Shown in pieces: positions 35,392-47,963 of a stretch of 64,000 bases of DNA. The notes beneath the pieces are model-generated. The model ran no database searches and had not been told where the DNA came from. It saw nothing but the letters and a program-made list of their open reading frames with translations. The stretch's first letter is position 1. Each line of letters opens with the position of its first letter. The stretch is from assembly GCA_030522415.1 (NCBI GenBank), contig CM060126.1, positions 7,411,852-7,475,851 on the forward strand, in the 5' to 3' direction. The DNA comes from Channallabes apus. Its lineage: Eukaryota; Chordata; Actinopteri; Siluriformes; Clariidae. Both the position numbers and the translations under genes were made by a program.

Positions 35392-35889
35392 TGTTGTTCA
35401 TACATTTGGCAGCTTGGAAGCATGTTTCAATACATGGCTGGTTTTCACCTAAAATAAGGGGGATTTTTTATAGCAATAATATATTTTGATATGTTACATT
35501 AAGAAACATAAATATAATACATTAACTAAAGCTAATGATTTATGTCTGCAATAACCTCCTCAATCATTATCAAAAGAAAGATGTCCACATATGCACATCA
35601 CACCGACAACAGCAGAGGAAGTTTTAAAATACTGTATTTCAGCGACCTAATGAATGTATTAGAGATTATATCCCGACAGATGTTTCTATGAATAAAGATG
35701 AGTTGAGTGAAATGATAACGATCAGGCTCGGGTTTAAAAGCAGCGAGTAACATTTACCTCGGTTGATGAGACAGATCTTATGCGGATGATGCAGATCGAT
35801 CAAAGTGACAGCTCGTTCTGGCTGTAAACCTAGAATTCTTTACAATGGGTTAGATTAGACCATAAGCGTAGAAATATGAGGGACATTTT
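35392..35889. other. unique DNA, no gene seen
   Basis: The block at about 35640-35830 is balanced in composition, with GATCGATCAAAG and TGACAGCT words. It could be a conserved non-coding element, without proof. Confidence 0.4.
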
Positions 35890-36271
35890 TCATTCATCCA
35901 TTCATTCATTTTCTATACCGCTTAATCCTGTGTTCAGGGTCGCGGGGGACCTGGAGCCTATCCCAGGAGACTTCGGGCAATAGGTGGGGTACACCCTGGA
36001 CAGGGTGCCAATCCATCGCAGGGCACACACACATACACACACTCACACACCCAATCACACACTACGGGCAATTTAGGAACACCAATTATCCTAACCTGCA
36101 TATCTTTGGACTGTGGGAGGAAACCGGAGTACCCGGAGGAAACCCACCAAGCACGGGGAGAACATGCAAACTCCATGCACACAGAGACGGGAATCGAGCC
36201 TGGCCGGGGAATCGAATCCAGACCCTGGAGGTGCAAGGCGACAGTGCTAACCACTACACCACCGCGCCACC
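35890..36271 (-). repeat. GAAT-tailed SINE, full-length
   Basis: Reverse orientation, complete from the CATT tail at the left to the head CACCACCGCGCCACC at the right. An extra 'gaatcgaatccagaccctgg' block partly duplicates the box B region. It abuts an (ATT)n tract. Confidence 0.9.
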
Positions 36272-36272
36272 A

Positions 36273-36274
<2 letters not shown>

Positions 36275-36318
<44 letters not shown>
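36275..36318. repeat. (ATT)n microsatellite
   Basis: An ATT tract of about 14 units beside the SINE head. Confidence 0.95.
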
Positions 36319-36821
36319 TAAGACTCATAGTGACCTATGAATCATTCAAACATAAAATAAAAAAATATATACCTGAAGGAATAAACCAGTGAGAAACAGG
36401 TGCAGGTGATGACCTACAGTATGATCAGGGTGGTTTTTAATATTTTCTTTTCAATTTGCAAATAAATTCTTTTTTTTTTTAAAAGTGATTTTCTGGATTT
36501 TTTTTTTCTCTCATAGTTGAGGTATACCTATTATGAAAATTACAGGCCTCTCTCATCTTTTTACCTGGGAGATCTTGCACAATTGGTGGCTGACTAAATG
36601 CTTTTTCGCCCCACTGTATAGAGAGAGAGAGAGATGCAATATTGTGCAAAGAATAAATGATAAGAATTATAGCCATATAAGTTTTTATGGATATTTTATA
36701 ACTTTAGATTATAAGTAAATGGGTTGCAGAAGTTGTTACACACTTGGCTTATACAGTACACTTGTGTGATGTGCTTTACATACAGCACTGTATGGCAGAA
36801 ACTTCCAGGAAAGTTCAATTT
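36319..36821. other. unique DNA, no gene seen
   Basis: AT-rich, non-coding, containing a (GA)6 stretch near 36618. Confidence 0.5.
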
Positions 36822-37833
36822 TAATTCAATTCAATTTTATTTGTATAGCGCTTTTAACAATTGACATTGTCTCAAAACAGCTTTACACAATCAAAAGAAT
36901 TATTTAAGTTTGTATGGAATGTGAATGTGTATGAATCAAAATGTTCAGATATTCCCTGGCGAGCAAGCCCGAGGGCGACAGTGGCAAGGAAAAACTCCCT
37001 GAGACGGTAATAGGAAGAAACCTTGAGAGGAACCAGACTCGACAGGGAACCCATCCTCATCTGGGTGAAACAGATAGCAGGAAATGATCTGCATTTATAC
37101 AGTGTTAAGTGTTAGGTTCAGCTATAATAGTTGATGTTAATTGATGTTATAATACTTGATGTAAAATGGAGTCCAGTAGTTATTCGAGACTCAGATAGAC
37201 TTGTAGAAAGTTCCAGTCCTGAACTATCGAATTGTCAAGTCCTCAGAGAAACAGCTGACCACACCAGTCGAGGCCAGAACCGTCTTTTAAGTATAGAGAA
37301 TCATCCCCAGACACCAGACGCATCCTAAAGAGACACACGGGGCATCCATGCGGTGAGACCTCCAACCAGAAACCGGGCACCAGGATGGATCAGACAGGTC
37401 CGAAGGGCAGAGGGAGTCTGGATCACTGGCAGCTCAGGAACCACATGTGTAGCTCGACAGAGAGAGAGAGAGAAAGAGTGAAAGGGGGAGACAGGGGGAG
37501 AGAGGAAAGAGAAAGAGGGGGAGGAAGAGAAGAGGAGGAGAGATTGCAATTAGGTATGGTCACAGTCACAATGTCTAACGTGAATGTATATTTACTGTAG
37601 AGTGCAAGCAGGGACTCCGGCAGGACTAATTATGACAGCATAACTAAAAGGGAGAGCCAGAAGGAAACACAAACATGAGGGCTCCCTGAGATGTAAAGCA
37701 AACAATCACCTCACCGTCAACAAACCTGAGTGATCAAATGAGACTGAGGAAGACAGCATCTAAACATACCAGTTCACCATAATACTCTACGTCCATGAGT
37801 CCCCCAGATCTGCTCCTTTACCTTATGGCAAAT

Positions 37834-40806
37834 CTATTTATAAAATGCTTGGTTAAATAAATAGGTTTTTAGCCTAGACTTAAACACTGAGACTGTGTCT
37901 GAGTCCCGAACACTATTTGGAAGACTATTCCATAATTTTGGGGCTTTGTAAGAAAAAGCTCTGCCCCCAGCTGTAGTTTTCATAATACGCGGTACTGATA
38001 AGCAGCCTGCATCCTTTGACCGAAGTAGGCGTGGCGGATCGTAAGACACTAGCAGTTCGCTCAGATACTGCGGCGCGAGACCATTTAATGCCTTATATGT
38101 CAAGAGTAGTATTTTAAAATCAATGCGAAATTTCACAGGGAGCCAATGCAGTGAAGATAGGATAGGGGTGATGTGCTCATATCTTCTGGTTCTAGTGAGG
38201 ACTCTCGCTGCTGCATTTTGGACTAGCTGAAGCTTGTTTATGCACCTAACTGAACAACCAGACAGTAAGGCATTACAATAGTCCAACCTAGAAGTGATAA
38301 AAGCATGAACTAGTTTTTCTGCATCATTTAGCGACAATATATTTCTTATTTTGGCGATATTTCTAAGGTGAAAGAATGCTATCCTGGTGATATTATCTAC
38401 ATGAGCTTCAAATGAAAGGCTGGAATCTATAATCACGCCGAGGTCTTTTACTGTTGCACTTGGCGGAACGGAAAGGCCATCTAAAGTTACGGTGTGATCT
38501 AAGATTTTACTTCTAGCTGTATGCGGTCCTATTACTAGAACTTCTGTCTTATCCGGATTAAGCAGAAGGAAGTTAATTAGCATCCAATTTCTTATGTCCT
38601 GAACACATTGCTCAACTTTAGTAAGATGGTTTTTCTCATCAGGTTTTGTAGAGACGTATAGCTGTGTGTCGTCAGCATAACAATGAAAACTAATACCATG
38701 CTTACGGATTATGTTGCCCAGAGGAAGCATGTAAAGGGAAAAAAGCAGTGGGCCTAAAACTGAACCCTGCGGAACGCCAAACTCCACTAGAGAACATGCA
38801 GAATAATCACCATTTAAGTCTACATACTGATAACGATCGGTCAAATAGGATCTGAGCCAGGAGAGGGCTGTACCCTTAATTCCTACTAAATTTTCTAATC
38901 TGTGAAGAAGAATAGCATGATCAATGGTATCAAACGCTGCACTGAGGTCGAGTAATACAAGCATAGTTACACAACCCTGATCAGAGGCCAATAGGAGGTC
39001 ATTTACTACTTTAACGAGTGCTGTTTCTGTGCTGTGATGAGGCCTAAATCCTGACTGATACAGTTCATGTATGCGATTTCTATGTAGATATGAGCATAGC
39101 TGCTCCGCTACTATCTTTTCCAGAATCTTAGAGATAAAGGGGAGGTTTGATATTGGCCTGTAATTGGACAGCTGACAGGGGTCAAGGTCAGGTTTCTTAA
39201 TTATTGGTTTAATAACTGCTACTTTAAAAGATTTTGGAACATAACCAATGCTGAGTGAGGAATTAATTATTCTCAACATCGGTTCTGTTATTACTGGTAC
39301 TATCTGTTTAAGAAAATGTGTCGGTATAGGATCTAATATACAGGTTGATGAATTTGCAGAAGAGATGAGTGAAATTAGTTCATTCTCTTCAAGAGGAGTA
39401 AAGTATTCTAGGTTTGAATCTGACATGGCTAGGTTAACATCAGTATCAATTACATTGTTTGGTTTCAAAGCCTCAATTTTATGCCTGATATTTACAATTT
39501 TATTATTAAAAAAGTTCATGAAGTCCTCACTATTGCATGATGTTGTTGTGGAGATTTCTGTAGTGGTCTTATTTCTGGTTAATTTGGCTACGGTATTAAA
39601 TAAAAATCTAGGATTATTTTTATTTTCTTCTATAAGAGTGGAGAGATACGTTGATCTAGCTACACTAAGAGCTTTCCTATAGTTCAGGATGCTCTCTTTC
39701 CATGCTATTTGAAATACCAACAATTTAGTTTGACGCCATTTACGCTCTAATTTCCGAGCAGTCTGTTTTAAAGTGCGCGTGTGATCGTTATACCAGGGAG
39801 CGAGTTTCTTATCTCTAATAATTTTTCTTTTAGCTGGAGCTACATTATCTAAGGTACAACGAAGTGTCGACTCTAAATATTCAGTCGCCTGATCGAGTTC
39901 TGTGGGGTCAGACGGTGGCCTAATCGAAGTTGGTAACTCTGGGAGATTACTGATAAAACTCTGTGTGGTAGTTGATGTGAATGTACGTTTAATACGGTAG
40001 CGCGGTACTGTGCGTACATTATCACTGTGACACACTTGAATGGAGACAAGATAGTGATCTGAGATAATTTCAGACAGTGGAATTGTGAATACATTTCTTA
40101 TAATTAATCCGAAGAATATTACTAAATCTAAAGTGTGACCTGCTTTATGAGTGGGTCCTACTACACACTGATTTACACCTACGGAGTCCAGTATGGATAT
40201 AAATGCTGTTCTCAGAGGGTCTTCTGGATTCTCAAAATGAATGTTAAAATCTCCAGCAATTAACACTTTGTCTACAGAAATGACCAGGTCTGAGATGAAA
40301 TCTGCAAATTCACTAAGAAATTCAGAATACGGCCCTGGAGGTCTGTAAATTATAATTAGTGGAATCGACTGAGCTGATTTAATATACTTAAATACACTTA
40401 TGTTACTATAGAGAATTTCAAATGAGTTAAATTTGTGTCGGTGTTTTTGTACGATAGACAGATTATCATTATGAATAACTGCGACGCCTCCTCCTCTACC
40501 AGTTAACCGAGGCTGGTGTATGTAGCTGTATCCAGGAGGACTAGCTTCATTTAGAGCTACATACTCGTCCTGTTTAACCCATGTTTCAGTTAAACAGAGT
40601 ATATCAAACGCCTGATCTGTGATAATTTCATTAACAATAACTGCTTTTGATGTGAGAGATCTAATATTTAACAATCCTAGCTTCAGATCAGAGGTGCCGG
40701 CTGCGCATTCAGTATGATCGGAGTTTGTGGACTTTATGTTAATTAGATTATTGAAACAGACTTTCTGGGTCTTTCTACATTTTTGCTTAGATCGGGGAAC
40801 AGACAC
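37834..40806 (-). CDS. L2 ORF2 protein: APE-type endonuclease and reverse transcriptase
   Basis: This 990-residue protein would nick genomic DNA and copy the L2 RNA at the nick (target-primed reverse transcription) in the nucleus. The exonuclease/endonuclease/phosphatase fold covers about residues 42-255, with N47 (LLNIRS), E74 (LTETW), D186 and N188 (AGDFN) and the SDH motif (D250, H251), all catalytic positions in this family. Reverse transcriptase spans about 525-790: the [17 protein letters not shown] block, motif [10 protein letters not shown] (D620, D626), the [14 protein letters not shown] block and the catalytic YADD (D712, D713). A conserved C-terminal region follows ([27 protein letters not shown]). 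All key residues are kept. The start at 40806 gives a full N-terminus ahead of the endonuclease. The clade assignment (L2/Maui-like) rests on resemblance of these blocks and on the 3' end. Confidence 0.93.
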   Translation of the reverse strand: MSVPRSKQKCRKTQKVCFNNLINIKSTNSDHTECAAGTSDLKLGLLNIRSLTSKAVIVNEIITDQAFDILCLTETWVKQDEYVALNEASPPGYSYIHQPRLTGRGGGVAVIHNDNLSIVQKHRHKFNSFEILYSNISVFKYIKSAQSIPLIIIYRPPGPYSEFLSEFADFISDLVISVDKVLIAGDFNIHFENPEDPLRTAFISILDSVGVNQCVVGPTHKAGHTLDLVIFFGLIIRNVFTIPLSEIISDHYLVSIQVCHSDNVRTVPRYRIKRTFTSTTTQSFISNLPELPTSIRPPSDPTELDQATEYLESTLRCTLDNVAPAKRKIIRDKKLAPWYNDHTRTLKQTARKLERKWRQTKLLVFQIAWKESILNYRKALSVARSTYLSTLIEENKNNPRFLFNTVAKLTRNKTTTEISTTTSCNSEDFMNFFNNKIVNIRHKIEALKPNNVIDTDVNLAMSDSNLEYFTPLEENELISLISSANSSTCILDPIPTHFLKQIVPVITEPMLRIINSSLSIGYVPKSFKVAVIKPIIKKPDLDPCQLSNYRPISNLPFISKILEKIVAEQLCSYLHRNRIHELYQSGFRPHHSTETALVKVVNDLLLASDQGCVTMLVLLDLSAAFDTIDHAILLHRLENLVGIKGTALSWLRSYLTDRYQYVDLNGDYSACSLVEFGVPQGSVLGPLLFSLYMLPLGNIIRKHGISFHCYADDTQLYVSTKPDEKNHLTKVEQCVQDIRNWMLINFLLLNPDKTEVLVIGPHTARSKILDHTVTLDGLSVPPSATVKDLGVIIDSSLSFEAHVDNITRIAFFHLRNIAKIRNILSLNDAEKLVHAFITSRLDYCNALLSGCSVRCINKLQLVQNAAARVLTRTRRYEHITPILSSLHWLPVKFRIDFKILLLTYKALNGLAPQYLSELLVSYDPPRLLRSKDAGCLSVPRIMKTTAGGRAFSYKAPKLWNSLPNSVRDSDTVSVFKSRLKTYLFNQAFYK

Positions 40807-40902
40807 AGTCTCAATATGGTGAACCCTGAGTGACGACTCTATGCAGCTAGCAGACGGTTGGTTTAGCCTGTCTGTCTGCTCCCTGGCCCGGGCTCTGGAT
40901 TG

Positions 40903-41808
40903 TCACCGATTAACTAGACCTCTACTGAGACTATGAGCTATACTACAGGAAATGAGAGCAGCACCTTCCCGAGTGGGATGGACACCGTCCCGCCCTAACA
41001 GGCCAGCTTTGCCCTCAAAGGTCTTCCAATTGTCTATGTAGCCCACATTATTTTTGGAGCACCACCTGGACATCCAGCGGTTCAGCGACCATAACCTGCT
41101 GTAAGCTATGTCGCCACGTCTCATTGGGATGGGACCAGAGCATACTACTTCATCGGACATCGCCTTCGCTAATTTAAACACCTCTGTAAAGTTACTCTTA
41201 CTAACCTCTGACTGACGAAGGCGTATATCGTTAGCTCCAGCATGTACCACTATCTTAGAGAACCTATGCTGTCCTAGAGCCCTAAGATTACCTGCTATGT
41301 CCGGTGCTCTGGCTCCCGGGATACACCTAACCACTGCCGCTGGCGCCCCTAAAGGTCTAGCTAATGTCACGTGTCTCAGTATAGAGTCTCCTATAACCAG
41401 AGCTCTTTCAGGTTTCTCAGCGGGTGCAGCACTGAGGAGAGCAAACCTGTTGGACACGTGACGCGCAGAGGAGGTGTGCTCCGGTGGGCTAGCCTTAGCG
41501 TTAGCTTTGGCTGAACGAGTATGCCGCCGAGTCGTCACCCACTCGCCCCGCTGTGAGGGCTCTAATGCCGGAGTCGGGGGCTGTTTATCTCCGCCTGTGG
41601 CACCCAGACTGTCCGCTACAGGAATAACGCTGCTCTCACACTGTCTAACCCTCTCTAAAGTCTGGATGCGCTCCTCTAACGCTGATATCTTCTCCGTCAG
41701 AGTGCTCACTAACACACACCTATCACAAATAAAATTATCACTAATGACGGAGGAAGAATGTCTAAACATCCTGCACTCTACACACTGAACAAGCTGAACG
41801 GTAGACAT
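40903..41808 (-). CDS. L2 ORF1 protein: zinc-finger-like, coiled-coil and SGNH esterase domains
   Basis: This 301-residue protein should be the RNA-binding/particle component of the L2 element. The N-terminus has paired cysteines (C9, C12, C28, C31) as in a small zinc-binding module, then a heptad-rich stretch at about 34-56 (LTEKISALEERIQTLERV) suited to a coiled coil. A Pro/Ser-rich linker follows. From about 134 to 295 lies an SGNH-hydrolase (esterase) domain: GDS with the nucleophile S142, G165 in block II, GAND with N193 in block III, and DGVHPT with D274 and H277 in block V. Such esterase-type ORF1 proteins are known from CR1 and fish L2 elements. The spacer to ORF2 is 96 bp, so ORF2 translation presumably needs reinitiation or bypass. 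Confidence 0.92.
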   Translation of the reverse strand: MSTVQLVQCVECRMFRHSSSVISDNFICDRCVLVSTLTEKISALEERIQTLERVRQCESSVIPVADSLGATGGDKQPPTPALEPSQRGEWVTTRRHTRSAKANAKASPPEHTSSARHVSNRFALLSAAPAEKPERALVIGDSILRHVTLARPLGAPAAVVRCIPGARAPDIAGNLRALGQHRFSKIVVHAGANDIRLRQSEVSKSNFTEVFKLAKAMSDEVVCSGPIPMRRGDIAYSRLWSLNRWMSRWCSKNNVGYIDNWKTFEGKAGLLGRDGVHPTREGAALISCSIAHSLSRGLVNR

Positions 41809-42142
41809 GATAACGTACCTCTGTGTCGGAGTTTTAGTTGTTTAGTTGAGGAAACTCGCGCGTTCAGGGTCTGTATTTACCGGTGCACACATGACACTGT
41901 GCATAGACTGTGTATAAACTTTTCAATGCAAAAAAAAAAAAACTGCTTATATTTGTGCATATATTTTCCAAGAACTCACAGTGTAACCCATTTATGTACT
42001 GTAAGTCCACTTTAAGCAGTGCTGAGTGGGCGTGTCTTACAGAGTGCCAGCTCTGGTTATGTAAGTGCAATGTGAGAACTTTGGTCTGTACAGCAAGCAC
42101 TGCACACTGCAAGACTTCGGAAACAGCATTTCTTTTTTCAAC
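41809..42142 (+). promoter_or_regulatory. pipox promoter/5'UTR region overlapping the L2 5' end
   Basis: Only 334 bp separate the L2 ORF1 start codon (- strand) from the pipox start codon (+ strand). The segment must therefore hold both the L2 5'UTR/internal promoter and the proximal pipox promoter and 5'UTR. An in-frame upstream ATG at 42065 without an intervening stop could give a 26-residue N-terminal extension of pipox. The last 68 bp (from 42078) recur in intron 2. No TATA box is obvious. Confidence 0.55.
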
Positions 42143-42241
42143 ATGGCGTACGAGTGTATTGTTATAGGAGCCGGGATTCAGGGCTCCTTTACCGCCTACC
42201 AGCTCGCCAAAAATAACAAGAAAACTCTCCTGCTGGAGCAA
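42143..42241 (+). CDS. pipox: pipox exon 1
   Basis: 33 codons, phase 0 at the end. Encodes the N-terminal beta-alpha-beta FAD-binding motif with VIGAGIQG and the following LLLEQ. The donor is GAGCAA|GTTGGT, somewhat weak. Confidence 0.93.
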
Positions 42242-45200
42242 GTTGGTGACATATATGAATAGATAGACGTTTACTGGATCTGTAACAATCAAGCTCAGGC
42301 TATTAAAAGGCTGTTCATTTTATTATTTGTATTAGTTATCATGTTTCATTCATTGTACTTTGAATTTGTGGTTCCACACCGATGTAAAATTACTGATACT
42401 GTATATTAATTGGTGTGCAGAAATAGAGAGCTGATATATTGATGTCCAGTAGATCTAGAATGCTGATTTGAGTGTGCTGTGTATGCGTGTGTTTCCTGCT
42501 CAGTTTCTTCTGCCACACTCTCGTGGAAGCTCTCATGGCCAGACACGCATCATCCGGAAGGCTTATGAAGAAGACTTCTACGTACACATGCTGGAGGAGA
42601 GCTATGAGCTGTGGGACGAGCTGGAAAAGGAGTCAGGGGTGAAGCTTTACAGGTGTGTGTGTGTGAGTGTGTGTATCTGTATGTGTTTGGTCCTTTTATG
42701 AGTGAATCATATGTAGCTGTTTAGAGTCTTAAAACATTTAAATTAAGCAGTCATGAGATACTTTACTACATCCATGGCCAAAAGTTGGATGAGAAAATGA
42801 GAATAACAAAAATATTGTTTCATATAATGTACAGTAATAAGACACAGGACGGATGGTACTATAGGATGGTCACCTTCTCTGGACAAGCTTTTCTCCGGAT
42901 GCCCCAAACAGGGAAATGACTTTACCTCCAGTCCTCGGCAGCCCAAGAAACATACCTTTTGCAGAATATCAGTCTGTCCCCAATGTTTTTCCTTGAGAAA
43001 AGTGGTTTCTTTGCTGGCCTTCTTGAAATATATGAAAGTGAGCGCCTCACAGCCACAGGAGTGGGCTCACTCACAATTTTGACTAAGAACACAGCCATGA
43101 ATGAATGATGGTACAAAAACATCAGTTCAGAGGCGAACACTGCCTTTTCCAGTATGATGGACCATCCTGCTATCAGGCAAAAGTGATCAAAGTTGCTGAT
43201 CATAATGACGTTGAGAACTTGTGGTCAATCCTCAAGAGGCGGGTAGACAAACAAACACCCCCAAGCATTGATTATGCAAGAACGGGTTGCCTTGAGTCAG
43301 GATGTGGCCCGGAAGTTGATTGACAGCACGCCAGTGTGAATTGTAGAGGTCTTGAAAAAAAAGCTACAACATTACACTCTTTGCATAAAGTTAATGTAAT
43401 TGTCAATAAATGCTTTTGACACTTATGAAATACTTGTATCCATACTTTAGTATAGTAACAGCAGACTTTGTGGAAATTTATATTTGTGTCATCCTCAAAA
43501 TGTTTGGCCCCGGCTGTAGGTTCAGCATCTTGGTAAAGTGGTAAAGTGGTACAAATAATGGATGTACATTTTGTGTTAATGGCAAAATTAATCTTCCAGA
43601 ATTTTTCCACATTAACTGTGGTTTATAATCACACCAGCAGTTGTTTAAGATCACACTTGATCACACTTTGGTCTGTACAATAAGCACCACACACTGCGGG
43701 ACTTTGGAAACAGCATTTCTTTTTCCAACATGCTTGAAAGAAACTTTTTTACTGATGCACGGTGAAAAGTTACAATCCATATCAATCGATACGGATCGGT
43801 CAAGGCTGCACACACATAGTTACAGGGAGCATCGACCTTCATACTGTAGGTCAGTGTGCCAAAAGACTGTGTGCCAATCGTCTTGTGTTCCGTACATCGG
43901 GAGCTGTGCAACTGGTGCTATTCTGCCCAAGTCTGTGATTTCATTATGGACAGCAAGTTAAATCTGCCACGTTTGACATGATTCGCCAAGTTTCCTCCGA
44001 TTCTCCAATGCGTCAACTCTTCAAGAGCGGAAGAACATCATGGAAGATCAGGAAGACGAAAATGTCCAAAAACCATTTGCCAGCTTGTGCATGATGGTTG
44101 TTGGAGAACAATCCACAACATCGCTGCCACTGTCGGTGTATCATACAGAACAGTCCAGGCAATCCTCACGTGTGATCTGAACATGCGCCATGTTGCTGCC
44201 AAGTTCGCCCCAGACTGTTGACACATTAGCAGAAGGAACATCACATCAAAGTCTGGCAAGAACTCCTCCATCGTGCTGTGAATGACCTGTCCTTGACTGG
44301 CATAAAGTGCATCGGAAAGGAGAGAATGCCTCAAAGGAGAAAAGACCATCAAGGGCGGGTAGCCTTCACATGTTATCCTGAAAGAGACACGAGAGGTGTT
44401 ACTGCATGCAGGCCGTGAGTCAAAATGATCTCGTACAGTTGTATATACTGTATAACCCTTCATTTCTTATCTGTTCCTTCATATCTATAGTCATAAAACA
44501 CCAGGAGCTGCACTTGTAAACCTGAGCCGGTGCATTATGGTGCAGTAGTTGCATGACTGCTTCACTCCACGATTGAAATTTTCTATTCTTTTACAGCTTT
44601 TCTTTGATTAATTTTTTTTTTTTCCATCAACTTCTTGACGCAGAAGTTAATTTTAGATCGCATCTGGCCAGCCTTGGCATTCCAGCTGTCTTGGATGTGT
44701 TAATAGTGATTAATTTACTGCTCTAACTGGAACAGTTAACTATACAGTGCCATATGTTGTAGGCGTACTGGCCTGCTGGTGATGGGTCCAGAGAACGGAG
44801 AGGACTTCCAGCTCATTAAGAGCTCAATGCAGAGGAACAAGATTCCCAGTGCGGTGCTGAAGAGAGACGACTTCAGCCAAACCATCCCCAATGTCAACCT
44901 GACGAGCGGAGACGCTGCACTTCTGGATACCACTGCCGGAGTTTTGTACGCAGACCGAGCACTCCGAGCGGCCCAGGTCAGCCCCATGGGTCACGGTGAC
45001 TGTGGATTTGTTTGCAAATAAGATTAACAATGTTTTTGGTAGCTACTGTAGGAGGTCGTTTTAGAACACATCTGGTTACATCTAACATATTTATTGCACT
45101 TTACAAGTTTGAATCAGGGTTAAAAGTCTCTCTCGAAGTTGTTTCAGGAGTTTTAATACGCCTTGTTATTATAGCATGTTCCTTTAAAAGATAAAGAGCA

Positions 45201-46417
45201 CTTGTCATTTCATTTCATTAGCGTATGACAGAACAGCACAATGCTTCACAGCGAACAAAAAGAGACTCGTTCTAAGTGCGCCATCAAGAACAAAGCAATT
45301 AGTCACTTTTATTTCAATAGCCAGACAGTTATTTTCTCCTCTGTGCATTCCTTTTAAAAGATTAATCCTCTTTATAGGGTGCAGATAGAGCGCCAGACAC
45401 CATTATTAACCTTGAAGAAAATGACGCACATTTGCACATCATATTTTAGGATTCATTAAAAAATAAATAAATAAATAAACGTTGTATTTTTAAGGCTGTG
45501 ACCTCCTAATATGGAACTGAACTCCACACTGAGCATGCACTACTGTCTCAAAGCTGTGGCACCAATCATAAGATGCTATAAGACACCAATGTTGCACTTT
45601 AGACACCAAAGATGTTCTCCAGGTCTCTGGTGGATCACTTGGCCTCCTCTATCTATTTCACTCTTTCAACCAGCCGTCTCATCATCACTCTGCTCCCGGT
45701 ACGCTTAACAAAAAACATCTCATTTGTCCACACTAGACAAAAGATTTCCTCCTCACAGACATGCATAATAACTCTAACTCTAATAATCTCTATTGCTACC
45801 AGAATTATTGGCGCCCTTCATGTATACAAACAAAATTGTTTATTTATTTGTTGTTTTGTGTTTTAACACAAATGCATTTTCTCAAACATTAAATGTTTTC
45901 TACGCAGAGGTGTCAAGTAACGAAGTACAAATACTTCGTTACCTTACTTAAGTAGAAATTTTGGGTATATATACCATACTGGAGTAATTATTTTTCAGCC
46001 GACTTTTTACTTCTACTCCTTACATTTTGACGCAATTATCTGTAATTTCTACTCCTTACATTTTAAAAATAGCCTCGTTACTCCTATTTTATTTCAGCTT
46101 GTCATTCAAAAAACAAACAAAAAAAAAAACATCCGAATAAATCGTACCATCTGGATGGAGCGAATTTGATTGTGGTTGGATGAGAAGTATAAACATACCA
46201 TTCCGACACCCTATTGGTTGGTACACGATCCATCGCACCTGCACATGACGTTACGTCACACACTCCAGCAAGGACGTTTGAATAAATTATCATTTTCATT
46301 TGATAAGATTGTGATAAATAGACGCAGATGTCTGTGATAGAGACTCAAGATTCGAGCGAAATGTCACAACCAAACACCAACGAGGAAGGTAACAGCACCA
46401 GGAAGGTAACAAGAATG

Positions 46418-46497
<80 letters not shown>

Positions 46498-47747
46498 TTC
46501 TGACAGCACTAATGTTTATTGTAGACAACCATACTAGGGTAATTGTTACTAAGCCTGCCCTGGCTACACAAATTTTCTTGTAATTGCCCTCACAGATTCC
46601 TGCAGCTAAGCTTGGATGTACATTTACATTCCAATAAAGGTTACTGATGACATGCCTCTGAAGTTGGACTTTTTGCACCATTAAAATACTTATAGGCAAC
46701 TAGTTATCATATCTTCTTCTCCATAAAACATGTTAATGCTCAGTAGTACACATATATGGTTCTTTAATGTATTTGCATTGTACTAAAATGCATTGTTGTT
46801 CAATTGCCATATACAGTATCCCAAATCACTATGGCCGTTAAAAAATACAAGAAAAAAACAACAACACATTTTTCTTTCTTTTTTATGAGGTGTTAGTGTA
46901 CAGTAGTATACAGGCCCGTGGCACAGCCAAAGCTTTTATCCTTAATACTCCCCCCCCCCTCACGTTACTTTTACTTTTATACTTGAAGTAGTTTTGAAAC
47001 CAGTACTTTTACACTTTTACTTGAGTAAAAAGCTTGAGTTGATACTTCAAAACTTCTAAAAAAGTCTAAACCCTAGTATCTATACTTCTACTCACGTAAT
47101 GAATGTGAATACTTTTTACACCACTGTTTCTACGGAAGAGATTTTGGTTTTGTCATGACGTGTACTTTAGCAACCGGACTCTTCGCTGAAAGAAAGACAT
47201 CATGATCTTGTATGAAAACACCAGCAGGAAAACAGTTCCAAAGCATCAAAAATCAAGTATCTATATTTTACAGTGTACGTTGTACTTAAAACCTTTTCCC
47301 ACCAAATACATCAATGTTTTAAAGAACATAGCACTCCTGATATAGTTCCAGTGAAGCTTGGCAAAAATGACATTTTTTTTGTCTGATAATCCAAGAAGGG
47401 CTTTTTTTTGCACAACAGCCTCCTACTAATATGGTGTCTAATAGGGGAACTTGACAACACACAAGAACAGCCTAACTGTGCATTTCTAAAAATATGATAT
47501 GTATTCTCTGGCCATGGCAGCACTGCCCACATTGCATACTAATAGGCACAGTTTCTAATAATTTTTTTTACTGCTGTCGACTTTTAAAAGATTTTATTAG
47601 GGCATCTTAACTGCCTGTGTATTTTTTATATATGTAGAGTATTACGTGGCGTGTCCGCTTTAATAATCATCTGTTTGTTCTGTCTGGGAGGGGGAAACCT
47701 TGGAGATGTTTATTATTATTATTATTATTAACAACAACAACAACAAC

Positions 47748-47783
<36 letters not shown>

Positions 47784-47916
47784 TGTATAATATTATTATT
47801 ATTATTGTTGTTGTTAACAATAATAATAATAATAATATCATTATTATTGTTGTTGTTATCATTATCATTATTATTATTATCATTAACAACAACAACAATA
47901 ATAATAATAATCACAA

Positions 47917-47956
<40 letters not shown>

Positions 47957-47963
47957 GTTAGTA

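Larger units (their letters stand above)
36822..41870 (-). mobile_element. full-length L2-clade LINE with two intact ORFs
   Basis: A complete non-LTR retrotransposon of about 5.05 kb read on the - strand: a short 5'UTR (about 41870-41809), ORF1 with zinc-knuckle-like and esterase domains (41808-40903), a 96-bp spacer, ORF2 with endonuclease and reverse transcriptase (40806-37834), and about 1 kb of 3'UTR. The 3' end carries the same 'gagacaatg..ttgttaaaagcgctatacaaataaaattgaattgaa' block as the copies ending at 10381 and 54640. Neither ORF has a stop or frameshift, so the insertion is young and may be active. The 5' boundary is estimated. Its 5' end faces the pipox promoter, in divergent orientation. 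Confidence 0.9.

Noticed and set aside
33717..36321. Open frames such as [31 protein letters not shown] repeated in several places (also near 4086 and 52085)
   Set aside because: They arise from the body of the GAAT-tailed SINE in one frame and are shared by many copies, so they are not genes.
39248..39682. 144-codon open frame on the + strand
   Set aside because: It is the antisense shadow of the L2 ORF2.
42065..42142. Upstream in-frame ATG as the pipox start
   Set aside because: The resulting 26-residue extension has no counterpart in the family, and the ATG at 42143 has a better context and matches the expected N-terminus.
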